This document shows, piece by piece, positions 34,950-44,204 of a DNA stretch of 64,000 nucleotides. The translations under genes and the position numbers were made by a program. Each line of letters starts with the position of its first letter. Positions within the stretch are counted from its first letter, which is position 1. The notes under the pieces were generated by a model. The model saw only the letters and a list, made by a program, of their open reading frames with translations, made no database searches and had not been told where the DNA came from. This DNA comes from Arthrobacter globiformis (GTDB lineage: Bacteria > Actinomycetota > Actinomycetes > Actinomycetales > Micrococcaceae). Location of the stretch: positions 32,555 through 96,554 of the forward strand of contig NZ_QLNP01000094.1 of the NCBI RefSeq assembly GCF_003261175.1, in the 5' to 3' direction.

Positions 34950-37493
34950 GTGCGTATCCCACTTTCCTGGCTGCGTGAATTCGCGCAGGTACCGGCCGGA
35001 GCCACGGCCGAAGACGTCATGGCAGAGCTGGTCAAGGTCGGCTTTGAAGAGGAAGCGGTCCACCGCCCCACGGACGCCCTGCGCGGACCCGTCGTGGTGG
35101 GCCAGGTCCTGAGCCTGGTCAAGGAACCGCAGTCCAACGGCAAGACCATCAACTGGTGCCAGGTCCGCGTCGTCCCCGAGGGACAGGAGCAGACGCTGAC
35201 CGGCAAGGGCATCGATCCGTCAGGCGTGCAGGGCATCGTCTGCGGCGCCCACAACTTTGTCGAGGGCGACAAGGTGGTGGTCACCCTGCCCGGCGCCGTC
35301 CTGCCCGGCGACTTCCACATCTCGGCACGGAAGACCTACGGTCACATGTCCGCCGGCATGATCGCCTCCGTCCGCGAACTGGGCATCGGCGAGGACCACG
35401 ACGGCATCCTGGTGCTGTCCCGGATCGGTCTGGACCCCGAGATCGGGACCGACGCCATGGAGCTGCTGGGGCTTTACGACGAGGCCGCGGAAATCAACGT
35501 AACGCCGGACCGCGGCTACGCGTTCTCGATCCGGGGCGCGGCGCGCGAATACGCGCACGCCACCGGCACGGTATTCACCGATCCCGCGTCGAAGGTCAAC
35601 GCGCCGGCTGTCCTTTCCGGCGGCTACGGCGTCAAGATCAACGACGACGCGCCCATCTACGGCAAGCCCGGCTGCGACCGCTTCGTGGCGCGCACCGTCC
35701 GCGGTGTGGATGCCACCAGGCCCACGCCGCCGTGGATGTCTTCCCGCCTGCGCCTGGCCGGGATCCGGTCCATCTCGCTGCCGGTGGATATCTCGAACTA
35801 CGTGATGCTCGAGCTCGGCCAGCCGCTGCACTTTTACGACCAGGACAAACTGTCCGGCGACATCGTGGTGCGGCGTGCGGTGGCGGGGGAGAAGCTGACC
35901 ACGCTCGACGGCAAGGAACGTGCGCTTGACGCCGAGGACCTGCTGATCACCGACGCCTCCGGCCCCATCGGCGTCGCCGGCGTCATGGGCGGCGCGTCCA
36001 CCGAGGTCACCGACGCCACCACGGCTGTCCTGATCGAGGCTGCCCACTTCGAGGAAGTGTCCATCGCCCGCTCGCGCCGGCGCCACAAGCTCCCGTCCGA
36101 AGCCTCCAAGCGCTTCGAACGCGGCGTGGACTGGCAGGTCGCCAACATCGCGGCCCAGCGCGCCGTCGACCTTCTGGTGGAACTGGCCGGCGGGACCGCC
36201 GATGAGGCGGGCACCGACGTCGGAACCGCGCCGGATCCGGTGACCATCGCGCTGCCGGGGGAATATCCCGCTGCCCGGATTGGCATCGACTTCACCGAAG
36301 AGCAGATCGTCACGTCCCTGGAGGACCTGGGTGCCGTTCTCGAAAAGTCCGACGCCGGCTGGACCGTCACAGCACCGAGCTGGCGAAACGACCTGGAAAC
36401 CAAGGAGGACCTCTCCGAGGAGGTGGCCCGTCTGGTGGGCTACGACCAGATCCCCGCGACCCTTCCGGTGGCGCCTCCCGGCCGCGGCCTGACCCGCGTG
36501 CAGCAGCAGCGCCGCCGCCTGCTCCAGGCCCTGGCCGACGCCGGTCTCACGGAGGTCCTGGCCTACCCCTTCGTGTCGAAGGCCGCCAACGAGACGTTTG
36601 GCGTGGCCGAGGAGGGCGCACCCCGGACCGCGGTCAAGCTTGCCAACCCGATCAGCGAGGAGCAGGGCTACCTGCGCACATCGGTGCTGCCGGGCCTGCT
36701 GGAGGTCGCCAAGCGCAACCATTCCCGCGGCTTCCGCGACCTCGCCGTCTTCGAAGCCGGGCTGGTGTTCCTGCCCGGTGACACGCTGGGCACGCCGTCC
36801 ATCCCGCCTTTGGGCGTCAAACCCAGCGATGAGGTGCTGGACGCGCTGTACGACGGCGTTCCGGACCAGCCGCTGCACGTCGCCGCCGTGCTGACCGGCC
36901 ATGATTCGCCCGCCGCCGCCGGCCATGCCCCACGGCTTTGGGACTGGGCAGACGCCCTGGACATCGCCCGCCTGGCCGGTGACGTCCTTGGTGTGGAGCT
37001 TGTGGTCACGCAGGGCCGGCACCAGGCCTTCCATCCTGGCCGCGCCGCGCAGCTGTCGCTGCGCTCCGGCGAGGTGGTGGGATACGCCGGTGAGCTGCAC
37101 CCCAAGCTCCTGGCCGCGCACGACATGCCGGCGCGGTCCGTCGCACTGGAACTGAACGCGGATGCCCTGTTTGAGGCAGCGGCCGACGTCGTGGTGGCCC
37201 GCCACATCTCCACCTTCCCGGTGGCCACGCAGGACGTGGCACTCGTGGTGCCGCAGGACGTCCCCGCCGACGACGTGCTGGCAGCGCTGCGTGAAGGCGC
37301 CGGCGAGCTGCTTGAGGACGTCGCACTGTTCGACGTCTACGCAGGCAAGGGGATCGAGGACGGCAAGAAGTCCCTCGCCTTCGGGCTGCGGTTCCGCGCC
37401 ACCGACAGGACCCTCACCGCGGACGAGGCATCGGAGGCGCGGGAGCACGCCGTCGCCACCGCAGCCGAGCGGTTTGGTGCGGTCCAGCGCTAG
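34950..37493 (+). CDS. pheT: Phenylalanyl-tRNA synthetase beta subunit
   Basis: The product is an 847-residue protein. After MRIPLSWLREF come an EMAP/tRNA-binding-like domain (about 40-150), the B3/B4 editing domain with KLPSEASKRFERGVDW (about 380), the B5 domain (about 430-500), a catalytic-like fold, and a C-terminal FDX-ACB anticodon-binding domain (about 755-847, ISTFPVATQDVALVVPQDVP). GTG 34950 has GGAG eight bases upstream. The length matches the family. Confidence 0.97.
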   Translation: MRIPLSWLREFAQVPAGATAEDVMAELVKVGFEEEAVHRPTDALRGPVVVGQVLSLVKEPQSNGKTINWCQVRVVPEGQEQTLTGKGIDPSGVQGIVCGAHNFVEGDKVVVTLPGAVLPGDFHISARKTYGHMSAGMIASVRELGIGEDHDGILVLSRIGLDPEIGTDAMELLGLYDEAAEINVTPDRGYAFSIRGAAREYAHATGTVFTDPASKVNAPAVLSGGYGVKINDDAPIYGKPGCDRFVARTVRGVDATRPTPPWMSSRLRLAGIRSISLPVDISNYVMLELGQPLHFYDQDKLSGDIVVRRAVAGEKLTTLDGKERALDAEDLLITDASGPIGVAGVMGGASTEVTDATTAVLIEAAHFEEVSIARSRRRHKLPSEASKRFERGVDWQVANIAAQRAVDLLVELAGGTADEAGTDVGTAPDPVTIALPGEYPAARIGIDFTEEQIVTSLEDLGAVLEKSDAGWTVTAPSWRNDLETKEDLSEEVARLVGYDQIPATLPVAPPGRGLTRVQQQRRRLLQALADAGLTEVLAYPFVSKAANETFGVAEEGAPRTAVKLANPISEEQGYLRTSVLPGLLEVAKRNHSRGFRDLAVFEAGLVFLPGDTLGTPSIPPLGVKPSDEVLDALYDGVPDQPLHVAAVLTGHDSPAAAGHAPRLWDWADALDIARLAGDVLGVELVVTQGRHQAFHPGRAAQLSLRSGEVVGYAGELHPKLLAAHDMPARSVALELNADALFEAAADVVVARHISTFPVATQDVALVVPQDVPADDVLAALREGAGELLEDVALFDVYAGKGIEDGKKSLAFGLRFRATDRTLTADEASEAREHAVATAAERFGAVQR

Positions 37494-37518
37494 CTGAGCC
37501 CAAAGAAAGGCCACGCCT

Positions 37519-37641
37519 TTTGAACTGCTCCTCGAAAGTTGGACTGAAAATTCAGTTCTAACTTGCGGGGAGCAGTTTCATGCTTAAGGGCAGTTCGTGG
37601 TCTGAAGCTGTCCTCCGGTTGCACGACAGCGGAACAGCCGG
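37519..37641 (+). mobile_element. Palindromic sequence after pheT, possible IS3-type end remnant
   Basis: AACTGCTCC (37523-37531) and GGAGCAGTT (37569-37577) frame inner pairs AAGTT/AACTT and ACTGAA/TTCAGT, making an imperfect palindrome of about 55 bases. A TGAACTGC-type terminus leading into a short ORF (ATG 37580, LKGSSWSEAVLRLHDSG) recalls the left end of an IS3-family element with its first transposase codons. The reading frame then runs into the next gene antisense, so at most 120 bases survive. A terminator role for the hairpin is an alternative. Confidence 0.35.
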
Positions 37642-38682
37642 TCAGACCAGCCAGCGCCACCAGCGTGGCTGCTCCGGTTCCGGCGTCGGTTCCGGTTCCG
37701 GCTCCGGCTCCTCGCCCAAGGCCAGCGCGGCCTCGACGATGTCGTCCGCGGTGAGCGTCATGACGGCCTCACGATCGAGCGCGTCGAGGCTTTGTTCCTC
37801 GTCGAGCGACAGCCGCAGCGCCTGGCGGTTGAGCGCCTGCTCGAACAGCGTGCGGGCGAACCGTGCGTTGCCGGAGTCCTCGCCCGCGTGGAGCCCGGTG
37901 AGGATGCGGCGCAGCATCTGGTCCGCACCCGGCTCCAGCGTGTACTCGTGCTGGGCCAGCATCTGGTGGAAGATTGTCTGGAGTGCGTCGACGGAGTAGT
38001 CGGGGAACGTGATCTCGCGGGCGAACCGGGAGCGCAGTCCGGGGTTGGAGAGCAAGAAGGACTCCATCAGCCGCGGGTACCCGGCCACGATCACGACCAG
38101 GCGGTGGCGGTGGTCCTCCATCCGCTTGAGCAGGACCTCGATCGCTTCGGGGCCGAAGTCCGTCCGGCCGTCCTCCGGGGCCAGCGCGTAGGCCTCGTCG
38201 ATGAACAGGACGCCGTCCAGCGCACGCCGGATCACCCGGTCCGTCTTGATGGCGGTCGCGCCGACGTACTGCCCCACCAGGCCCGAACGGTCGACCTCGA
38301 CCAGGTGGCCTTTCTGCAGCAGACCGACCGCGCGGTACATCTCGGCCAGGAGCCGCGCCACGGTGGTCTTGCCCGTGCCCGGGTTTCCGAGGAACACCAG
38401 ATGCTGTGATGTGGCCACCTCGGGCAAGCCGTGCGCCTTACGGCGGGCCTGGACCTGGAGCAGTGCGACGAGGGCACGCACCTGTTCCTTCACGGTCTCC
38501 AGTCCGACCAGCGCGTCGAGTTCGGCCTGCACCTCGGACAGCGGCCGGGCCGGCCCGGGCCTCGCACCGATGAGATCGCCGACCAGGTCGTCGACGCGCT
38601 CCGAACCGGGCAGCTTGAGCTGATCGGCCAGATGGCCGATGGTTTCGCGCAGGTCGTCGAGCGGATGGCGGCTGGCAGCCAT
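37642..38682 (-). CDS. CbxX/CfxQ-type AAA ATPase
   Basis: The product is a 346-residue AAA protein. An N-terminal helical segment of about 80 residues leads to Walker A FLGNPGTGKTTVARLLAEMY (about 99) and VGQYVGATAIKTDRVIRRAL. Walker B FIDEAYALAPE (about 162) and the arginine-finger region NPGLRSRFAREITFPDYS follow. The family includes Rubisco activase CbbX and the SpoVK/EccA-like ATPases. No Rubisco or ESX genes are nearby, so the substrate is unknown. The tail is a Pro-Glu repeat. The ATG follows TACAGT (plus 38689-38694) by six bases, so it is leaderless. Confidence 0.88.
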   Translation of the reverse strand: MAASRHPLDDLRETIGHLADQLKLPGSERVDDLVGDLIGARPGPARPLSEVQAELDALVGLETVKEQVRALVALLQVQARRKAHGLPEVATSQHLVFLGNPGTGKTTVARLLAEMYRAVGLLQKGHLVEVDRSGLVGQYVGATAIKTDRVIRRALDGVLFIDEAYALAPEDGRTDFGPEAIEVLLKRMEDHRHRLVVIVAGYPRLMESFLLSNPGLRSRFAREITFPDYSVDALQTIFHQMLAQHEYTLEPGADQMLRRILTGLHAGEDSGNARFARTLFEQALNRQALRLSLDEEQSLDALDREAVMTLTADDIVEAALALGEEPEPEPEPTPEPEQPRWWRWLV

Positions 38683-38733
38683 ACATCCACTGTAGTACTC
38701 GATTCCCGGCCGGGGTGGGGTTGGCCTCACCAA

Positions 38734-40083
38734 TTACGGCAGCGGCGGCAGGGCCTCTTCGTACAGCCAGGGATGCAGCAGCGCTTCCGAGTCCAGTCCC
38801 GTGACGCGGTCGGCCGTGAGGATGAACTCCGGCGTCGACACGGAACTGTGGGCATGCGTTCGGGTCCACTCCTGCAGCAGCGCAAAGAACGCGAGGTCGC
38901 CGCAGCGGCGGCGGAGGGCGTGCAGAGCCAGTGCTCCGCGCTTGTAGACCCTGTCGTCGAACATGAGCTCGGGCCCGGGATCGCCCACCAGAAGGTCCTG
39001 GCCGGCGGTGCTGAGCCGCCGCCAGGCGGCCAGCGCCCGCTCATGGGCGGACATCACACCGGCTTCCTCGGACCAGATCCACTCCGCGTAGCAGGCGAAG
39101 CCCTCGTGCAGCCAGATGTCGCTCCACGTGCCGAGCGTCAGCGAGTTGCCGAACCACTGGTGGGCCAGTTCATGGGCGATCAGGCGTTGCGAATCCCACC
39201 CGGTATCCAGATGGTTGGCGCCGAGGATGGACAGCGACGTGGCCTCGAGCGGGATTTCCAGCTCATCGCCGGTGACCACCACCGTGTATTCGGGGAAAGG
39301 ATAGGGGCCGAAGCGGCTCACGAAGGTGTTCATCATGGCTTCCTGCCGGGCCAGGGCCGTCTCCGCCCGGGCCACCAGCTGCGCCGGCGCCGCAATGAAC
39401 TGGGGCACACCGGCCGAGTCCGGCAGGCTCACCAGCCCGTACCGGCCGATCTGTATGGTCGCCAAGTACGTCGCCATCGGTTCTCGCTGCTCGTACACCC
39501 ACGTCTGGCGGCTCGACCTCGCGGCCTGCGCCACCAGGAGACCATTGCAGACGGCGCGGTAACCGGCATCGGTGGTGACGGTGATGCGGTAGCTGGCTTT
39601 GTTCCGCGGGTGGTCGTTGCAGGGGAACCACGACGGCGCCCCGTTGGGCTGGCCGGCGACGAGGACGCCGTCGGTGAGCTCCTCCCAGCCCACCTCGCCC
39701 CAGAGCCCCCTTCGAGGCCGCGGGTTTCCGTCGTACCGAACGTCGAGGCTGAATTCAGAGCCCGCCTCGAGGGGCTGTTCGCAGTGCACTACGAGCTGTT
39801 CCGCCCGCTGCGTGAACTTCCGGACGCGGATGCCGTTCAGTTGGATCTTCAGGGCGCGGAGGCCGGTCATGTCGAGCACGACGGCGGATATGCGGCGCGC
39901 CGCCACAGCCGACAGAACTGCACGGCCGGTCAGCCGGTTGCTGGCGAGCTTGTAGTCCAGCTCCAGTTCATAGTGCAGGACGCGGTAGGCATCCGTTCCG
40001 TGGTCCGGGACGTAGGGGTCGCCGGTGGCCGCGGCGCCGGCAGAGAGGACGGCGGCCGGGCCGGGTGATTCTCCGGAGCTCAT
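38734..40083 (-). CDS. M1-family zinc metallopeptidase
   Basis: The product is a 449-residue protein. It has an N-terminal saddle domain and the catalytic motif HELAHQWFG (HExxH, about 301), with the third ligand in LHEGFACYAEW (about 324) and the GxMEN-like exopeptidase loop replaced by ELEIPLEATS. There is no signal peptide, and the C-terminal ARM domain of long M1 enzymes is missing. It starts 23 bases after the stop of the NRPS gene and probably shares its transcript. That suggests the peptidase acts on, or recycles, the NRPS product. The altered GxMEN region makes substrate choice unclear. Confidence 0.87.
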   Translation of the reverse strand: MSSGESPGPAAVLSAGAAATGDPYVPDHGTDAYRVLHYELELDYKLASNRLTGRAVLSAVAARRISAVVLDMTGLRALKIQLNGIRVRKFTQRAEQLVVHCEQPLEAGSEFSLDVRYDGNPRPRRGLWGEVGWEELTDGVLVAGQPNGAPSWFPCNDHPRNKASYRITVTTDAGYRAVCNGLLVAQAARSSRQTWVYEQREPMATYLATIQIGRYGLVSLPDSAGVPQFIAAPAQLVARAETALARQEAMMNTFVSRFGPYPFPEYTVVVTGDELEIPLEATSLSILGANHLDTGWDSQRLIAHELAHQWFGNSLTLGTWSDIWLHEGFACYAEWIWSEEAGVMSAHERALAAWRRLSTAGQDLLVGDPGPELMFDDRVYKRGALALHALRRRCGDLAFFALLQEWTRTHAHSSVSTPEFILTADRVTGLDSEALLHPWLYEEALPPLP

Positions 40084-40106
40084 TCTGCGCGTGACTTCCT
40101 TAGCTG

Positions 40107-43100
40107 TTATTTGAGGCGCGGAGCGGGAACGGCGGGCCCGGCCCACGGGCTGACCGGATTGCCCATCCAGTACGTCCCGGCGGGAACGGTCTCGCCCCGC
40201 ATCACCAGGGACGCCGGACCAACGGTCCCGCCCTTGCCAATCCTCGCCTGCGGCAGAATCACTCCGTGCGGGCCCATCGTCGCCCCGTCTTCGAGACTAA
40301 CAGTGTCGATGCTCATGATGCGGTCGTGGAAGAGGTGGGTCTGGACGACACAACCGCGGTTGACCGTGGAGCCGGCACCGAGCGTCACAAGGTCCGCCTC
40401 AGGAAGCCAATAACTTTCACACCACGTGCCGCGGCCGATCCTGGCGCCGAGGGCACGCAGCCACCAGACGAGGGCCGGGGTGCCGCTGGCCGACCGGGCA
40501 AACCATGGGGCACTCACCATCTCGATGAAGGTGTCCACCACCTCGTTGCGCCAGATGAAGGAGCTCCACAGCGGGTGCTCACCGGTCTTGATCCTGCCCA
40601 CCAGCAGCCACTTGGCTGCCACGGAGCAGCCTGCCGCCACCCCGCCTGCGAACAGCATGACCACGCCTCCGAGTGCCGCTGCCGCACCGTAGCCCAGGGC
40701 GGTGGCGAGCCAGTCGAAGACGAGCAGCACGCCAAGGGCCAGGCCCACCGTCAGGGCCACCGGCACGAACCGGCACAGTTCCCAAAGGGTCCTGGCCACC
40801 TTGAGCCGGGCCGGCGGCTGGAAGGTGCGCGTGCTGTCGGACGCCACTGCGGTGCGCCGCAGCCTGACCGGGGGGCTGCCCAGCCAGGATGTGCCTGACT
40901 TGGCCTTGCCCGGCGTTGCCGAGAGGACTGCCACCAGTGAGTTCTTTGGCACGCTCCGTCCAGCCGCGGTCATGCCGGAGTTGCCAAGGAAGGAGCGCTT
41001 TCCGATTTTCGCCGGCGCAATCCTCATCCATCCTCCGCCGAGCTCATAGGAGGCCACCATGGTGTCGTCGGCGAGAAAGGCGCCCTCGCCCACGGTGGTC
41101 ATGCGCGGCAGCAGCAGGACGGTGGAGGCCTCAACGTTCTTTCCGACTTTCGCGCCCAGCAGTCTCAGCCAGACTGGCGTGAAGAGGCTGGCGTAAATCG
41201 GGAACAGCAGGTCCCGTGCCATGTCCAGCACCCGCTCGGTGGCCCACACCTGCCAGCCGACGCGGCTGCGGACGCGGTAGTAGCCCTCCTGCAGGCCGAT
41301 TCCCAACAGCCGGGTGGTGATAAGGACGAGCAGCGTATTGGTAAGGAACCAGGTCAAAGCGGCGAGCGGTAGCGACGCGAGCACCTGCGGCCAGGCAGCA
41401 AGCAGGGACTCGCTGCCCCGAATGAACAGGTAGACCACGAGGGCTGCGGCTCCGGCTGAAGCGTAGGGAATCAGGGCAAGGACGGCGGACGCGGCGGCGA
41501 AGGCCGTGAACCAGAGGCGGCCCAGGAGGGAACTGACCGGCTGGGCCGCGGGCCAGTCCTGCTTCGCCTTGCCACGCCGTCCCGCCGGGGAACCTGCCAC
41601 CACCTGGCCGGCCTTGACCTTTCCCAACACTGCGGAACCCGGTTCCACCTGGCCGCCGGCGCCGATGCTGGCCCCGGGCATCAGGGTGCTGCGGGCTCCC
41701 ACGGTGGCGTCCGCGCCGACGTGGATATGGCCGATGCGGACGATGTCACCGTCGATCCACCACCCGGACAGGTCCACCTCAGGCTCGATGTTGCAGCCGC
41801 GGCCCAAGGTAAGCAGGCCCGTCACCGGGGGTAGGGAATGCAGATGGACGTCGCTCCCGATCTTGGCGCCGAGGGCACGTGCGTAATACGGCACCCAGGG
41901 CGCGCTGGCAAGGCTCACTGCACCGGCCAGGTCCTGGATCTGTTCGGCAAGCCAGAGGCGCAGGTGCACTTTGCCTGCCCGCGGGTAGGTCCCGGGCTGC
42001 ACATTGCGAAGCAGGAGGCGGGCGGCGGCAACAGAGAGGGCCATCCGTCCCGCCGGGCTGACGAAGAGCAGCCAGGAGGCGGCCACCCACCACCACGACA
42101 CGGTGGGCGCGGCCGTGAACCCGGCAACCGCGGACAGGATGTTGTTGGCAGCCATCAGATAGGTCAGCCAGCGCATGCCCGCCAGAATGTGCAGCGGAAT
42201 GCCCATCAGGGTCTGGAAGGCCTGTGACTTCAGAGCCGTGGGGCGGACCGGCCGTTCCGGGGCAGGGCCGGCGGAGAGGCCGTCGGGCATCGACTGGCGG
42301 GCCGTCTCGATCAGCGCTCCGATGCGCGGGGTGGCGTAGATGTCTGCCACGGTGATGGTGGGGTAGCGGACCCGGAGCGCGGAGACCAGCTGCGCCGCGG
42401 CCAGCGAACCTCCGCCGTGGGCGAAGAAGTCCGCGTCGAGGCCGGTCACGCTGCTGCCGAGGACGGCCTGCCACTGGTCAACGACCCACCGGGCATCCTC
42501 TGGCAGGTTAAGCGGCGCGGCATCCGCAGCGGCGGCGCCGGCACCCGGCAGTGGCCACGGCAGCGCATGCCGGTCGACTTTCCCGCTGGTCTTGGTGGGC
42601 AGCGTGTCGACGACGGTCAGCATGGGGATGAGCGGAGCCGGCAGCGTGGCGGAGAGCAGTTCACGGAACGCGGCCAGGTCCGGGGCCGAGCCCGTGCCGC
42701 CGGCGGGAGCCAGGTAACCCACGAGGACCTGGTTGCCGGCCGCCGTCGTGCGTACCGCCGCGGCGGCGCCCGCAACACCCGGCAGGGACTGCAGGGCAGC
42801 GTCGATCTCGCCGAGTTCGATCCGGCGGCCGCCCAGCTTGACCTGCTCGTCGGCGCGTCCCATGAAGATCAGGCCGGCACGCTCGAAGCGGACCAGGTCG
42901 CCGGAGCGGTACGCGCGGTCCCAGCCCAGCGACGGCATGGCGGCGTACTTCTCCGCGTCCTTCTGCGGGTCGAGGTACCGGGCCAGCCCCACACCGCCGA
43001 TGATGAGCTCTCCCACCTCGCCCTCTGCTACCGGGACGCCGTCGGAATCGACCACCGCCAGGTCCCAGCCGTCCAGGGGGAGCCCGATCCTGACCGGGCC

Positions 43101-44090
43101 GGCACCGCCTAGGGGAGCCGCGCAGGCCACGACCGTTGCCTCGGTGGGTCCGTAGGTGTTCCACACCTCACGGCCGTCCACGGCCAGGCGCTCGGCCAGC
43201 TCCGGCGGGCAGGCCTCGCCGCCGAAAATCAGCAGCCGGACGTTCTCCAGGGCCTCTGCCGGCCACAGCGCCGCAAGCGTGGGAACAGTGGAGACCACCG
43301 TGATGCCGTGATTAATCAGCCACGGTCCCAGATCCATGCCGGTTCGGACCAGGGCCCGCGGGGCAGGCACGAGGCAGGCGCCGTGGCGCCAGGCCAGCCA
43401 CATCTCTTCACACGACGCGTCGAAGGCCACCGACAGCCCCGCGAGCACCCGGTCCTGCGGCCCAATCGGTTCGTCCTGCAGGAAGATGCGGGCTTCCGCG
43501 TCCACGAACGCGGCCGACGAGCGGTGCTGCACCGCAACGCCCTTGGGTGTCCCGGTGGAGCCGGACGTGAAGATGACCCAGGCGTCGTCGTCGGGGGCGG
43601 CCGGGCGCGGAGCCGGGAAGGGGCGCGGCCGCTTGTGGTCCGACACGATCTCGCCGTTGGCCCGCAGGATGCCGGCCACCCGGGCCTCACCGAACACCAG
43701 TTTGGCCCTTTCGTCCGGATCATCCGCGTCCACGGGGACGTAGGCGGCGCCGATCAGCAGCACGGCGAGGATCGCGATGTAGAGCTCGTTGGTGCCGGAA
43801 GGAATCCGGACCCCGATCTTGTCTCCCGCTCCCAGGCCGGCCTGGTGGAGGCGCAGGCCCTCGGTCTTGACCTCGGCCAGGAGCTGGGCGTAGCTCAGGG
43901 AGCGGCGGCCGTCGTCGAGCGCAGAAGCTTCGGGATACCGTCCGGCCGTCTCAACCAGGACGTCCACCAGGGTCCGCTCCGGCGGGGCAGCGGCAGCGCC
44001 CGGCAGTTGCGCCGCATGCACCGCTGCCGCCGGCGCGCCGGCGGCAGGGGGAGCGGTGGTGTCCAGGGTTTCGGGGAGGGGCTCAATCAC
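40107..44090 (-). CDS. Pls/PosA-type single-module non-ribosomal peptide synthetase with membrane and hexapeptide-repeat domains
   Basis: The product is 1327 residues. An adenylation domain carries FTSGSTGTPKG (about 175) and the FDASCEEMW core motif (about 222). A carrier domain follows with Ser in FAHGGGSLAA (about 559). The C-terminal half has about six membrane helices separating three blocks of left-handed beta-helix hexapeptide repeats (about 740-845, 980-1075 and 1213-1316). There is no condensation or thioesterase domain. This is the layout of epsilon-poly-lysine synthetase. Aligning by eye to GrsA gives the pocket D-A-E-S-I-G-T-V-V-K, close to lysine codes. GTG 44090 has GGAGAG upstream; an ATG at 44144 is an alternative. 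An M1 peptidase gene follows. Confidence 0.88.
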   Translation of the reverse strand: MIEPLPETLDTTAPPAAGAPAAAVHAAQLPGAAAAPPERTLVDVLVETAGRYPEASALDDGRRSLSYAQLLAEVKTEGLRLHQAGLGAGDKIGVRIPSGTNELYIAILAVLLIGAAYVPVDADDPDERAKLVFGEARVAGILRANGEIVSDHKRPRPFPAPRPAAPDDDAWVIFTSGSTGTPKGVAVQHRSSAAFVDAEARIFLQDEPIGPQDRVLAGLSVAFDASCEEMWLAWRHGACLVPAPRALVRTGMDLGPWLINHGITVVSTVPTLAALWPAEALENVRLLIFGGEACPPELAERLAVDGREVWNTYGPTEATVVACAAPLGGAGPVRIGLPLDGWDLAVVDSDGVPVAEGEVGELIIGGVGLARYLDPQKDAEKYAAMPSLGWDRAYRSGDLVRFERAGLIFMGRADEQVKLGGRRIELGEIDAALQSLPGVAGAAAAVRTTAAGNQVLVGYLAPAGGTGSAPDLAAFRELLSATLPAPLIPMLTVVDTLPTKTSGKVDRHALPWPLPGAGAAAADAAPLNLPEDARWVVDQWQAVLGSSVTGLDADFFAHGGGSLAAAQLVSALRVRYPTITVADIYATPRIGALIETARQSMPDGLSAGPAPERPVRPTALKSQAFQTLMGIPLHILAGMRWLTYLMAANNILSAVAGFTAAPTVSWWWVAASWLLFVSPAGRMALSVAAARLLLRNVQPGTYPRAGKVHLRLWLAEQIQDLAGAVSLASAPWVPYYARALGAKIGSDVHLHSLPPVTGLLTLGRGCNIEPEVDLSGWWIDGDIVRIGHIHVGADATVGARSTLMPGASIGAGGQVEPGSAVLGKVKAGQVVAGSPAGRRGKAKQDWPAAQPVSSLLGRLWFTAFAAASAVLALIPYASAGAAALVVYLFIRGSESLLAAWPQVLASLPLAALTWFLTNTLLVLITTRLLGIGLQEGYYRVRSRVGWQVWATERVLDMARDLLFPIYASLFTPVWLRLLGAKVGKNVEASTVLLLPRMTTVGEGAFLADDTMVASYELGGGWMRIAPAKIGKRSFLGNSGMTAAGRSVPKNSLVAVLSATPGKAKSGTSWLGSPPVRLRRTAVASDSTRTFQPPARLKVARTLWELCRFVPVALTVGLALGVLLVFDWLATALGYGAAAALGGVVMLFAGGVAAGCSVAAKWLLVGRIKTGEHPLWSSFIWRNEVVDTFIEMVSAPWFARSASGTPALVWWLRALGARIGRGTWCESYWLPEADLVTLGAGSTVNRGCVVQTHLFHDRIMSIDTVSLEDGATMGPHGVILPQARIGKGGTVGPASLVMRGETVPAGTYWMGNPVSPWAGPAVPAPRLK

Positions 44091-44161
44091 GGCTGGATTC
44101 TCTCCCGGCAAGATGAACGGAAGGTGACATCGTTTCCCCTCCATTCATCCGGGGCTGCTTT

Positions 44162-44193
44162 GTTACCGGCCCGCTCTGGCGCGGGCCGGTAAC
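44162..44193 (-). terminator. Terminator between the quinone oxidoreductase and NRPS genes
   Basis: A perfect 13-bp stem (44162-44174 with 44181-44193) has a 6-base loop. It lies just after the stop of the minus-strand oxidoreductase, so the NRPS gene has its own promoter. Confidence 0.8.
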
Positions 44194-44204
44194 ACGGACC
44201 GTAG

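Noticed and set aside
35220-37514. A 764-codon minus-strand open frame opposite pheT
   Set aside because: Antisense of a certain gene, low-complexity translation, no start signal.
38431-40068. A 545-codon plus-strand frame opposite the M1 peptidase and CbxX genes
   Set aside because: The two minus-strand genes have full family motifs in order; the plus frame has none.
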